Origin: a virus
Virus record (IMG/VR): IMGVR_UViG_3300050821_010673
Location: 1-64,000 of that record
Length of the DNA: 64,000 nucleotides
Direction: 5' to 3' (one strand)
The stretch's first letter is position 1; each line of letters begins with the position of its first letter. Position numbers and translations under genes: made by a program. Positions 56,194-64,000 of this stretch are shown one piece after another. The notes below the pieces were generated by a model. It was not told where the DNA came from. It saw only the letters and a list, made by a program, of their open reading frames with translations, and ran no database searches.

Positions 56194-56219
56194 GGAATTT
56201 CTCCTTCGTTCTTCAGGGA

Positions 56220-56828
56220 CTACCGATGGACCGACGTGAACAGGGTCAGGTGCCCGCTGACCTCTCCGTTCCAGGCCCGGATCGTCCCGGCGGACAGCTT
56301 CGGGTCGCTGGCGACGTAGGCCTGGAACTGCGCCATCATAGCCTGCTCCTCCGCGGGGTCCACGGAGCGAGGGTCGGCCTTGATCTTCGCGGCGTGGGCG
56401 TCGATGGCGGCCTGACCGATGACGGGGGTCTTCCCGGCCGCCACGTCGGCTGCGACGTACTTCGCCATATCCTTCAGGATCAGCGCCTCGCCCGTCTGGA
56501 AGTCCGCCAGCGTCTTTGCGTCGATCGCGGAGCATCCGATCGCCAGGGCCAAGGCTCCGACGAGAAGGATCTGGGCCGACGTCTTGATGATGGTTCGGGA
56601 GACCGTGTGGCCCGTCGCTCCCAGGAGCATCGCGGCCACGCCCAGGATCTGCGTGATCTTGTCGTTCGGGTTCGGGTGGATGAGCGAGTTGATCGTCATC
56701 GCGGCGCCCACGACGACCGTGAACGTGTTGAGCCAGAACTCCGTGGTCTTCCAGGCGACCTTCACGGGAGTTGGAACCGGGCCGTTTCCGGGATTGCCCG
56801 TCTGACCGCCCACTGCTTCGTCCACCAT
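56220..56828 (-). CDS. holin-like three-span membrane protein (202 aa)
   Basis: Membrane spans FWLNTFTVVVGAAMTINSLI, ITQILGVAAMLLGATG and ILLVGALALAIGCSA in the first 115 residues, then a soluble tail. The pattern fits a holin but also a virion membrane protein. GAGGAGAA precedes ATG 56828. Confidence 0.6.
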   Translation of the reverse strand: MVDEAVGGQTGNPGNGPVPTPVKVAWKTTEFWLNTFTVVVGAAMTINSLIHPNPNDKITQILGVAAMLLGATGHTVSRTIIKTSAQILLVGALALAIGCSAIDAKTLADFQTGEALILKDMAKYVAADVAAGKTPVIGQAAIDAHAAKIKADPRSVDPAEEQAMMAQFQAYVASDPKLSAGTIRAWNGEVSGHLTLFTSVHR

Positions 56829-56898
56829 ACTGTTCTCCTCTATCAATTTTCCCGCCCGCCCCGGGCTTTCCGCCAGTACTCACCGATCGCCGGATCAG

Positions 56899-56924
56899 AA
56901 CCGCCCGGCTAGGGACGGGCGGTT
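56899..56924 (-). promoter_or_regulatory. hairpin between a TATAAT element and the holin-like gene
   Basis: AACCGCCCG pairs with CGGGCGGTT over an 8-base loop; a minus-strand TATAAT is at 56935-56930 just upstream. Looks like a promoter with a leader hairpin or a terminator. Confidence 0.4.
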
Positions 56925-56935
56925 GTCCAATTATA

Positions 56936-57160
56936 CTAGTCCGGCTCGCCGGACTGAAGCCGTTTCCTCGTCTCGACCTTCTTCTCGAGCCGGTCGATCA
57001 GGAGGTCCAGGTTCCGCAGCGCCTCGGCCTTCTGGGCGTCCGGGATAGACGGATCTTCGGCGAGCTCGACCAGCTTCTGGGCCTCCTCGCCGAGCTCCCG
57101 ACGGGAAATCGCCGATTTGATACAGAGCATTCTCGCCGTCCTCTTTGTCAGGATGCTCAT
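56936..57160 (-). CDS. small coiled-coil protein (74 aa)
   Basis: Helical throughout (LGEEAQKLVELAEDPSI, NLDLLIDRLEKKVETRKR). GTG/ATG overlap with the next gene. Unknown. Confidence 0.6.
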   Translation of the reverse strand: MSILTKRTARMLCIKSAISRRELGEEAQKLVELAEDPSIPDAQKAEALRNLDLLIDRLEKKVETRKRLQSGEPD

Positions 57161-57432
57161 ACGACTTTACCTCCTCGGTCCCGGTCCCGGTGCCGTTCCA
57201 TCTGACTCCGGGCGACCCGGAGCATCGCCAGGATCTCCTCGGCCTCGTTGTGCTTTGCGGCGTTGCAGGCCTTCAAGTCCTCGTACAACTTCGACAGCCA
57301 CTTCGTGGCGAATCCGGAGACCGCCATGAGCGCCGTCCCAAGGGCGACGATGATCGTCCAGGAGACCGGGCTGATGGCTCCGGACGGAGGATCGACCCTG
57401 GACATCGCGAGCACCGACAACAGAAGGTTCAC
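57157..57432 (-). CDS. single-span membrane protein, spanin- or holin-like (91 aa)
   Basis: One membrane helix (WTIIVALGTALMAVSGFAT) followed by a basic amphipathic helix, in the area of the holin-like gene. GAGGAGG precedes the GTG at 57432. Confidence 0.55.
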   Translation of the reverse strand: MNLLLSVLAMSRVDPPSGAISPVSWTIIVALGTALMAVSGFATKWLSKLYEDLKACNAAKHNEAEEILAMLRVARSQMERHRDRDRGGKVV

Positions 57433-57470
57433 CCAGCCTCCTCACCCCGGTCTCCATTAGTCTACACCGA

Positions 57471-58199
57471 TCACATCATGAAAGCAGCATTCCTGGTCGT
57501 TACGGGTGGAGGCGGCAACGGCGGCGGACTGCCGACCGTGTGGATGGCCGGAGACGTCCCCGCCAGGACCCCGGCCCAGCCGTTGCCCGAGGTGTCGTCG
57601 TAGACGACGATCCAGCCGTCCCCACCGTTTCCGGAACTGGTGCCAGGGCCACCAGTCCCCCCGCCGCCCCCACCGCCGCCTCCGGACTGTCCGTTCACGC
57701 CGTTCGCGTTGATCGCCCCGCCATCCCCGCCGGACGGGCCGTTGCCGTCGCCGTCGGTTCCTCCCGTCGGAACCGCTCCCGCCTGACCGGCCGCCTCCCG
57801 GCCGCCGCCGCCGCCGCCGCCTCCGCCCGGAGCGAGCGCGAAGGTCGTCGTCGCTCCGGTCCCTCCGTCGAACGTCGTGTCCCCGACGGAGTTCGACGCG
57901 AGACCCGGAGCGCCGCCGGTCGGCTCGAAGGGGGCCGCGTGGCCTCCTTCGGCGCGAACGGTGGCGCCATTGATGAAAAAGGACTCGTCCCCGTCCCCGT
58001 TGACCCCGAGGCCCTGGCGGATCAGGTACGGATTCCCGATGATCGTCACGATCCCGGCCTTGCGGGCGTAGGCTCCGGCGCCGCCTCCGCCTCCAGCCGC
58101 CGGGAAATTCTGTCCGATTCGGCCCTGTCCGCCCGAGGCGCGGCACTCGACGAGGACCTTCGCCACCGTCGCGGTCCAGGACGTATCGGAGTGGGCCAT
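57471..58199 (-). CDS. glycine-rich fibre or spike protein (242 aa)
   Basis: Long Gly runs (AGGGGGAGAYARKAG, GGGGGGGGG) and a beta-type frame characteristic of glycine-rich receptor-binding or tail-tip proteins. ATG 58199. Low-complexity DNA here makes assembly errors possible. Confidence 0.65.
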   Translation of the reverse strand: MAHSDTSWTATVAKVLVECRASGGQGRIGQNFPAAGGGGGAGAYARKAGIVTIIGNPYLIRQGLGVNGDGDESFFINGATVRAEGGHAAPFEPTGGAPGLASNSVGDTTFDGGTGATTTFALAPGGGGGGGGGREAAGQAGAVPTGGTDGDGNGPSGGDGGAINANGVNGQSGGGGGGGGGTGGPGTSSGNGGDGWIVVYDDTSGNGWAGVLAGTSPAIHTVGSPPPLPPPPVTTRNAAFMM

Positions 58200-58209
58200 T
58201 TCTTACAGT

Positions 58210-58605
58210 CTAAAAGAAGACCTGGACGGTCAGATCCGCCCCAGCCGTCCCGCTGCCGACGTTCGTGATGACCGCCGCCAGCGCCTGGGTGTCCAGGATC
58301 TGGGTGAGCGACAACGAGACGGTTCCCTCGAGATTTCCGTCGGGAATCGTCACGGTTCCGAGCGTGGAGACGACGGCACCGGTCGACCTCGTGATCAGCT
58401 GGATGTCGACGGTGATGTTGGCGCCGACCGGGGCGACCTTGACCTGAGCGGTGGCCTGACTCACGTAGGTGTTGCGTCCCGGCACCCACAAGATCTTGTC
58501 GTTGTCGGTCGTCGTCAGGTTGCCGGGGACCGTGAAGACGGCGGTCGGAGAGGAGTCGAGGAACTGCGACGACCGGCCCGTATTGAACCTCTGAACCGTC
58601 GGCAT
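58210..58605 (-). CDS. beta-sandwich virion protein (131 aa)
   Basis: Alternating beta sequence (FTVPGNLTTTDNDKILWV, ITVDIQLITRSTGAVV, EGTVSLSLTQILD) ending in LTVQVFF, as in small phage adhesin or decoration proteins. Overlaps the upstream gene by one base. Confidence 0.65.
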   Translation of the reverse strand: MPTVQRFNTGRSSQFLDSSPTAVFTVPGNLTTTDNDKILWVPGRNTYVSQATAQVKVAPVGANITVDIQLITRSTGAVVSTLGTVTIPDGNLEGTVSLSLTQILDTQALAAVITNVGSGTAGADLTVQVFF

Positions 58606-59324
58606 TACGGCACCACCTTGTAGAGAGCCCAGTTCAGCGTACAGGAGGGAGTTCCGGCGTTCGACCGAGCCTGAAGGACGGTGTTTCCGCCGCTGAAGAC
58701 CAGATCGTAGTAGACGGCGCCCATTGGGGGCGCCGCGAGCGTGCTCCCCTGGGAGAGCGCCAGGGGCGCCCCTCCGGGCGCATCGAACGTGACGAAGGGG
58801 ACGTAGACGAACGGTGAGCCACCCGGCAGCGGGACCGAAGCGAGGTTGACCGTCGCTCCGGAGACGATTGGTGTCTGTCCGCTCGCGACGAGAGTCCAGG
58901 CTCCCGGCGGGCCGCCTCCGGCCCCCGGACCGGTGCCGACCCCGATGTCGACGTAGTGGAGCTCGTAGGTCGAATGGCTCCCCGCGAAGCTGTCGCGCAC
59001 CTCGACCTTGTACTCGATGAAGGGCGGACGGGACTGGGAGCCGGGAGTCCAGAAGTATGTCTGCGGGTCGAGGACGTAGTCCCAGCCCGCCGGGATCACA
59101 TGCTCGACCGCATTGACCACACCGTACTTGTCGGTGACGGTCTCCCGGACGACCATGTCGTTCACGCCGCCCGTGTTGACGATCGTCCCGATCCCGATCA
59201 GACCGGTCGACTGGACGGCGTCCAGAACCACGGCGTTGACGGCTGTGGTCGTGCCGATCTTGTCGACGACGTCTCCGACCGGGGCGATCTCCCGGGGGCC
59301 GCTGGGACCTCCACCTGACGCCAT
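58605..59324 (-). CDS. beta-rich virion protein (239 aa)
   Basis: Sequences such as KIGTTTAVNAVVLDAVQS, WDYVLDPQTYFWTPG and VVYYDLVFSGG are typical of phage fibre or baseplate-like proteins. No catalytic motif. Confidence 0.65.
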   Translation of the reverse strand: MASGGGPSGPREIAPVGDVVDKIGTTTAVNAVVLDAVQSTGLIGIGTIVNTGGVNDMVVRETVTDKYGVVNAVEHVIPAGWDYVLDPQTYFWTPGSQSRPPFIEYKVEVRDSFAGSHSTYELHYVDIGVGTGPGAGGGPPGAWTLVASGQTPIVSGATVNLASVPLPGGSPFVYVPFVTFDAPGGAPLALSQGSTLAAPPMGAVYYDLVFSGGNTVLQARSNAGTPSCTLNWALYKVVP

Positions 59325-59327
59325 AGT

Positions 59328-59627
59328 CTACATCTCCAGCTGCAGTCCGGCCTCGGATGCCACGACCTTCGCCTGCTCGAGGGCCTTCGCGTGGATCTTG
59401 TCGTCCAGCTCCTTCAGGACCAGCAGGAGCGCGGCCTTTCCCTCCGGACTGAAGTCGGTGTCCTCGAACTTCATGTCCGACTCCTTCATCTGGAGCGGGA
59501 GACGATGTTTCGCGCCCAGGTGCAGTCTCGGCTGGGACGAGACCGTGACGACAATCGCGGGCTCACCGCCGTCGTGGACGCCCCTCGCGATCGTGATCGG
59601 ACCCTTCGGGATCTTGAGTGTCGCCAT
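59328..59627 (-). CDS. hypothetical late protein (99 aa)
   Basis: Beta N-terminal half and a helical C-terminus (LLLVLKELDDKIHAKALEQ). ATG 59627 is preferred over an upstream ATG. Unknown. Confidence 0.6.
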   Translation of the reverse strand: MATLKIPKGPITIARGVHDGGEPAIVVTVSSQPRLHLGAKHRLPLQMKESDMKFEDTDFSPEGKAALLLVLKELDDKIHAKALEQAKVVASEAGLQLEM

Positions 59628-59637
59628 CGTCCCTCCG

Positions 59638-60876
59638 TCAGGCCGCCTGCAGCGGCAGTATGTATTTCTTCCCGACCACACGGTCGATCACGTAGAGCTT
59701 CCGTGGGTCCTCGGTGTCGTCGTCGGGCTTCGCCTCGCGGATCGTCCACTTCGCGCTCGCGTCGCTGTTCTCGAGCTCGAGGTCGCCGGAGGTGATCGTA
59801 ACGCCCCGAATCAGGCTCCAGCGGCGTGCGTTCGTACCGACCGAGCCGGTCGCGTCGGCCGTCGGGACGAACTCGCCGGTCGACAGGAACTGCGCACGCT
59901 CGACGGCGTCCGTCACGAAGCGGATAGGGTCCGTCGAGACCGTCCCGACGTAGAGCGGGACGAAGTTCCCCTGGACGAAGGCCTCTGAGGCGGCGACGTT
60001 CCCGAAGCCGGACGTCGGCGTGAAGTCGGACGACGTCTGGCCGACCCGACACTGGCCGGGCGCCCCGGCGGCGACGAAGTACGCGAGCGCCGCCGCCAGC
60101 GTTCCGTTCGTCGCGTTCTGGATCTGGATGAGCGACTGGCTGTTCACGTCCCGTCGGAAGATCGCCGTCTCGACGCCGGATCCGGCCACCGCACCGATCA
60201 AGAATGAGCCGTCCGCGGCGAAGCGGCCCCACTCGACGTTGGCGACGTTGAACCGGACGGGCTTCGCCGTCTGAGTCCCCAGGACGACACTCGTCCCGAA
60301 TCCCAGGAAGGCCGTCTCGTCGGACAGGACGCCGTCCGTCCCGGACGGCCAGCCGCTGCCGAGGATGTTCTCCCCGCCGGTGTGACCCAGGTCGTTGATG
60401 CAGACGATCGACGCCCCGGCGGCCCCGGCGTTCGGGTTCTGGAGCGTGATCGTCAGCTGGTCGTCGAGGTCCTTGTTGAAGTGCGCGATGTCGGCGTTCG
60501 GGTAGAACGGCGTCGTCGCACCGACCAGGAGACGCGGTCCGGTCCAGTGGATGTTCGGGCCGTTGTCGACGATCCGGCCATACTCCTGGTTGTTCGCGAA
60601 GAGCCGGACCGCGAAGTCGTCGAGGCTCCCCAGGATCTTGTCGGCGCCGATGACGTCGCCCGTCTTGTGCCACGCCGAGGCGTCGGTGCCGGTCGCCATG
60701 ATCGTGATCGCCCCGCCGGGCCCTCCGTCGATCAGGGAGATCCCGGTCCCGGCCGTCAGGCTTCGGGCGTTCGGAAGGAAGGCAGTCGGAGCGATGAGGA
60801 TGTACGTCGCATCGGCCGGAGCTCCGCTACCCCCGCCGCCGGGACCACCGCCAGGACCTGACCCACCAGAGGCCAT
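59638..60876 (-). CDS. fibre-like protein (412 aa)
   Basis: Ser/Gly-rich beginning, a GISLIDGGPGGAITIMATG segment, repeating beta units and a C-terminal RRWSLIRGVTITSGDLELEN section, as in trimeric fibre shafts that end with a chaperone-type tip. No enzymatic motif. Confidence 0.7.
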   Translation of the reverse strand: MASGGSGPGGGPGGGGSGAPADATYILIAPTAFLPNARSLTAGTGISLIDGGPGGAITIMATGTDASAWHKTGDVIGADKILGSLDDFAVRLFANNQEYGRIVDNGPNIHWTGPRLLVGATTPFYPNADIAHFNKDLDDQLTITLQNPNAGAAGASIVCINDLGHTGGENILGSGWPSGTDGVLSDETAFLGFGTSVVLGTQTAKPVRFNVANVEWGRFAADGSFLIGAVAGSGVETAIFRRDVNSQSLIQIQNATNGTLAAALAYFVAAGAPGQCRVGQTSSDFTPTSGFGNVAASEAFVQGNFVPLYVGTVSTDPIRFVTDAVERAQFLSTGEFVPTADATGSVGTNARRWSLIRGVTITSGDLELENSDASAKWTIREAKPDDDTEDPRKLYVIDRVVGKKYILPLQAA

Positions 60877-60885
60877 TCGTTCACA

Positions 60886-61779
60886 TCAAACCCAAACGAG
60901 AGCTTCGATGATCGTCACGAAAGGATGAGTCGGATTTCCGGCCTTGACGATCGTCGTGAAGACCGGGCTGGGCGCGCCGGTCACGACGAAGACCATATCG
61001 AGCGTGTGGTAGCCCTCGGCGAGAGTCGGATCGTACGGAGGCGTCGTCACCGGCCAGACTCCGCTGCCGTTGAAATTGTTGTTCGTCTGGACCGGAGAGG
61101 TCGTCGTCGAGTCGACGCCGATCCCGAGCGACATGTCTCCGACGCCGACCCCCTGTGGCTCGACGATGGCCGAACAGCGGATCCTGGCCGCGCTGATCCC
61201 GTCCGAGATGAAGGAGATCCGGCTGGGGCCGCTGGCCGCCGCCGCCCAGACAGCCGCTGCAGGCTGGCTGAACGAGCCGAAGTCGACGCCGTCGTTGTAT
61301 CCGGGGGTCGCGAAGATCGACTGCTGCCGCTGATTGTACTGGTTGACGATAAGGGCGTTCAGCTGGGAGCTCTCGAACTGCGGCGTCCCGTTCAGGCGGA
61401 CCCAGCCGACGAAGCGCCAGTTGAGAGCGTTCCCGGCGTTTCCGAGATACTTGACGCCGTTCACAAGCGTCGGCGGCGTCGCCGAGAGTCGGATCGTCCC
61501 AGGCGCGAAGGTTGCCTTCTTATTCGAGAGGTAGACGTAGTAGAGCGTGCTGGCGACCCCGGCCGCGCCGGAGTCCGCTCCGGCCGCCGTGATCAGGTGA
61601 TCGGTCACGAGCGTCGTAAGACCAAGGGTCGGGATCGTGACCGTCTGACCAGAGACGACAACCTTGTTTCCGTTGCACTGACCAAGGGTCAGGGTATTCG
61701 AGACCCCCGCCAGATCCGTCTTGAGACGGGCCTGGAAGATCGTCGCAGGAGACTGGTTTCCGATTCCTCCGTCAGCCAT
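60886..61779 (-). CDS. fibre or receptor-binding-like protein (297 aa)
   Basis: Begins MADGGIGNQSPATIFQARL, with beta segments (TIPTLGLTTLVTDHLITA, YYVYLSNKKATFAPG) and a LGNAGNALNWRFVGWVRL stretch common in phage adhesins. The gene starts one base after the previous stop. Confidence 0.65.
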   Translation of the reverse strand: MADGGIGNQSPATIFQARLKTDLAGVSNTLTLGQCNGNKVVVSGQTVTIPTLGLTTLVTDHLITAAGADSGAAGVASTLYYVYLSNKKATFAPGTIRLSATPPTLVNGVKYLGNAGNALNWRFVGWVRLNGTPQFESSQLNALIVNQYNQRQQSIFATPGYNDGVDFGSFSQPAAAVWAAAASGPSRISFISDGISAARIRCSAIVEPQGVGVGDMSLGIGVDSTTTSPVQTNNNFNGSGVWPVTTPPYDPTLAEGYHTLDMVFVVTGAPSPVFTTIVKAGNPTHPFVTIIEALVWV

Positions 61780-62193
61780 TTACGCGATCTCCACGATCCA
61801 GGAGACGCCGTCGTTCGCATCGTCCGCGTCGATCCAGATCGCCGAGACCCCCGTCAGGGCGAGCTCGACGAAGGCCCCCGGCTCGAGAGGGGTCGCCTTT
61901 GCGTGGTTCTGGGCGTCGGCGGCGGACGGTCCGACGTAGATCGTACCATTGTTTGTGATCAGAGCCCGAACAAAGATCTGGAATCCGTTCGGGACGGCCT
62001 GGGCCTGGAGCTGTGCGGCGGTCCCCGGGACGGCGACGGTCTGCTGGTTGGCCGCAAAAGTCGGCTGGTTCGGCGGAGCTCCGCCGCCCCCGCCTCCGCC
62101 GGTCACCGGCAGCGGATTCAGGGGGCCGATCGGAATGCCGTCCTCGTCGTGCAGGACCGACGGCCAGAGGTTTGGATTAAGTGGCGCGGGCAT
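61780..62193 (-). CDS. hypothetical virion protein with poly-Gly linker (137 aa)
   Basis: Short N-terminal part, a Gly9 linker (VTGGGGGGG), then a beta domain (QIFVRALITNNGTIYVGP). ATG 62193 follows GGAGAG. Possibly a fibre collar. Confidence 0.6.
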   Translation of the reverse strand: MPAPLNPNLWPSVLHDEDGIPIGPLNPLPVTGGGGGGGAPPNQPTFAANQQTVAVPGTAAQLQAQAVPNGFQIFVRALITNNGTIYVGPSAADAQNHAKATPLEPGAFVELALTGVSAIWIDADDANDGVSWIVEIA

Positions 62194-62206
62194 CGTCTCT
62201 CCTTCT

Positions 62207-62932
62207 CTAGGCCTCGAAGTCCCCGGTCTCAAACTCCGAAGCTCCGCCCTTGGCGCTGGCCCAGTAGTAGTAGAATCCGAAGACGCCGCGGACCGTGATA
62301 TCGACGCCGGAGCGGTTCTCGATCAGACCCTGGAACTGACAGCGCCCCCGCAGGCCGAACTGGAGGCCTGCCTCGTAGAAGTTCAGGGGAGTCCCGACGC
62401 CCGGCCAGACCGTCGTCCGTCCGGCCTGGATCGCATGGGAGGTCCCGTAGGACGACGGGTTCTGGTCGTCCCAGACCGGGATGATGTTGCTCGACGGACG
62501 GGCGTCGTTCTTCTTGCCGAGCTGGAACCAGAACTCGAGCTGGGAGTTCAGGAGCGGCGCGATCGGCGCGACGTCGAGACCCAGGAACGACGAGACGGCG
62601 CGCTGACGGTCGGCAATCTCGCGGTCGAAGACGAGCCCGATCGAGCCAGCCGGAATCACGAGCGACGATCGGACCTTGATCAGCGGCTTCGAGAACCAGG
62701 GCGGCTGATTGAAGGCCGGGAACTTAACGAAGCAGACCCGAGGCTTCGCGCAGGGATCCGGCTGAGGCGGACAGGACGGGTCGAAGACGACGTCCTGCGG
62801 ACGAGGCTCGCCCTGACCGGCGTCGCGCCAGCCCTCGTTGTGGTACTCCTCGTGGTCCGGACCGCCCATGCCGCCTCCTCTGGGAGGTCTCGGCGGCCCT
62901 GGCGGGCGTCCGGGCGGTTTTCTAGCTGACAT
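62207..62932 (-). CDS. beta-sandwich capsid-like protein (241 aa)
   Basis: Pro/Gly-rich first 40 residues, then a beta sandwich with KVRSSLVIPAGSIGLVFDRE, LNSQLEFWFQLGKKNDA and a last pair CQFQGLIENRSGVDI / VFGFYYYWA, similar in layout to the repeats in its upstream neighbour. Single jelly-roll-like fold inferred from pattern only. ATG overlaps the neighbour by 11 bases. Confidence 0.55.
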   Translation of the reverse strand: MSARKPPGRPPGPPRPPRGGGMGGPDHEEYHNEGWRDAGQGEPRPQDVVFDPSCPPQPDPCAKPRVCFVKFPAFNQPPWFSKPLIKVRSSLVIPAGSIGLVFDREIADRQRAVSSFLGLDVAPIAPLLNSQLEFWFQLGKKNDARPSSNIIPVWDDQNPSSYGTSHAIQAGRTTVWPGVGTPLNFYEAGLQFGLRGRCQFQGLIENRSGVDITVRGVFGFYYYWASAKGGASEFETGDFEA

Positions 62933-63878
62933 ACGAGATCTTTCTCCCTGCGAAGACCGGCTTGATCGTGTTGTCCACCGCGGTGAGATTCGTGAGGTCC
63001 AGCTGGACTTTCGTCGAGCGCCGGATCAGCCAGGAGCTCGCCCAGCGGGCGGGCCACGAGCCGACCGAGCCGATGAAGCCCGCTCCGGCGCCGACGCCGC
63101 TCGAGACCATCTGACTGCCGGTTCCGAACAGCAGCGACCAGTGGATCCGGTCGCCGGTCAGGGCCCGGTCGTTCTGGCCGTCCCGGATCAGGCACCGGAA
63201 GTCGCCGGTCGCCTGCGCGGACAACTTGAAGGACTCGAAGTCCGAGTTGTCCGGGATCGTCATGAAGAAGAAGTTCTCCTGGTTCGCCGTCAGGATCGCG
63301 ACCTCGTCGGTCGTCTGGAAGTAGGCGTACGTCCGCTCGCGGCGGTCGACGTACTTCCAGACCTCGTCCTTGATCTCCCCGGCGGGCGCCTGATTCGGGT
63401 AGAACTTGATGCCGCCCAGGACGAACTCGACGAACCGGGCGTTGACGAGGTCGTTGTTGAAGAGCGTCAGGTTCAGCGACTGGACCGGCGGGATGAAGAT
63501 CGTCTCCGGCAGGACGTACGGCTGGCCGCCGTTCCCGGAGAGCGCGATCAGCGGGACGACGCGGTTCGAGAACTGGATCCGCTTCCCGGGATGCTCGAGC
63601 AGGAAGTCGATGTCGTAGGTCTGCAGGAGCGCGCCCGGCTGGGTCGGATCGTCGGCCGGGGCGTAGACGTTGCACTTGACGTAGAAGCACTCGATCGGGC
63701 CGTCGTACTGGGCCGTCAGCGGGAAGGGGCCCGCTCGGCCACCGGCCGGGATCTGGATGATCTGGTTCGGCTTCGAGACCGTCAGTTCGAACGGCTGAAC
63801 CCAGTCCTTGGCCGGGTTCATGTAGATCTTGCCGGTGTCCTTGTCGCGGAGGAATGTCGGTACCTGACCCCAGCTCAT
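62922..63878 (-). CDS. putative major capsid-like protein with duplicated beta domain (318 aa)
   Basis: First gene of the late block, with GGAAGGAG before ATG 63878. Two units share an order of strands: residues about 56-160 (FYVKCNVYAP ... QSLNLTLFNN ... FVLGGIKFY) and about 205-316 (FKLSAQATGD ... KVQLDLTNLT ... VFAGRKISY). A tandem beta-sandwich such as a double jelly roll is inferred, not shown; a baseplate or fibre base is the alternative. Confidence 0.55.
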   Translation of the reverse strand: MSWGQVPTFLRDKDTGKIYMNPAKDWVQPFELTVSKPNQIIQIPAGGRAGPFPLTAQYDGPIECFYVKCNVYAPADDPTQPGALLQTYDIDFLLEHPGKRIQFSNRVVPLIALSGNGGQPYVLPETIFIPPVQSLNLTLFNNDLVNARFVEFVLGGIKFYPNQAPAGEIKDEVWKYVDRRERTYAYFQTTDEVAILTANQENFFFMTIPDNSDFESFKLSAQATGDFRCLIRDGQNDRALTGDRIHWSLLFGTGSQMVSSGVGAGAGFIGSVGSWPARWASSWLIRRSTKVQLDLTNLTAVDNTIKPVFAGRKISYVS

Positions 63879-63962
63879 CGTCGTCTCCTTCCGAGCTAAC
63901 TCAGCAGGGAAGCGGACCGCTCACAGTGCGGAGCGCCTTGCTAGTTCTTCGAGTCCATCAAG

Positions 63963-63988
63963 GGGTGGCCTTCCGAAGAAGGCCACCC
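63963..63988 (-). terminator. symmetric hairpin terminator bounding the late block
   Basis: GGGTGGCCTTC and GAAGGCCACCC form a perfect 11-bp stem with a CGAA tetraloop; it lies about 85 bases before the first late gene and would stop transcripts coming from beyond the window. Confidence 0.6.
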
Positions 63989-64000
63989 GAAGTTGCACAC

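Noticed and set aside
57600-57860. Repetitive GC-rich stretch that might be taken for a CRISPR or tandem repeat
   Set aside because: It is the coding sequence for poly-Gly runs; there are no regular repeats with unique spacers.
47908-63878. Standard tailed-phage morphogenesis module
   Set aside because: No portal, terminase, HK97 capsid, protease/scaffold pair or tape measure could be recognised in the window; such genes might still lie beyond 64 kb, so this is left open rather than claimed either way.

Overview
The window reads as part of a large, GC-rich bacterial virus or provirus-like element: about 115 tightly packed genes, ATGA/GTGA overlaps, strong AAGGAGG ribosome binding sites, viral replication genes, homing endonucleases and an adhesin/virion block. 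No tRNA, rRNA or CRISPR array was seen. The host is not certain. A secreted protein at 15959-16753 resembles proteins typical of Planctomycetes, and several promoters sit directly on ATG codons (leaderless mRNAs), so a planctomycete-like host is a tentative inference.

Layout. (1) 1-3469, minus strand: small zinc-ribbon and helical proteins, a 689-residue coiled-coil protein of unknown function and an 80-residue ORF, driven from a divergent promoter region at about 3479-3558. (2) 3531-11116, plus strand, replication: a long structured 5' leader, a DinG/XPD-type FeS helicase, a Sak4-like RecA-fold ATPase, a putative ssDNA-binding protein, an AEP primase/SF3 helicase fusion, then an inverted-iteron, AT-rich segment that looks like an origin, and an HNH endonuclease. 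(3) 11106-20640: small helper genes and a glycan operon (eight overlapping glycosyltransferase, methyltransferase and related genes). (4) 20659-31969: ThyX, a DUF3310 protein, many small zinc-ribbon ORFs, a CgeB-like glycosyltransferase with a DUF849/BKACE enzyme and a NeuD-like acyltransferase, and small cassette-like genes separated by a repeated hairpin. (5) 31966-43571: Gp88-like protein, methyltransferase, tyrosine recombinase, SprT-like metallopeptidase, LacI-type and PadR-type DNA-binding proteins, two more HNH genes. (6) 43638-47918: small genes separated by a second hairpin family, plus a lipoprotein. (7) 47908-63878, minus strand: a late block of about 26 genes containing two beta-rich capsid-like proteins, fibre-like proteins, many membrane proteins, a holin-like protein, a metallopeptidase and a glycosyltransferase. 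A strong terminator at 63963-63988 bounds it.

The most unusual features are: the late block, which has a duplicated beta-sandwich protein next to several proteins with Gly/Ala-rich C-terminal membrane anchors and no recognisable HK97 capsid, portal, terminase or tape measure inside the window (suggesting, but not proving, a membrane-containing virion); two families of gene-junction hairpins with fixed loop lengths (GGCAC-N14-GTGCC and TAATC-N12-GATTA) that embed stop codons; an interleaved-helix leader RNA; an origin-like inverted iteron block beside a mosaic primase; and a phage-borne BKACE/acyltransferase/glycosyltransferase trio. Functional calls rest on motif recognition by eye; no database search was run.
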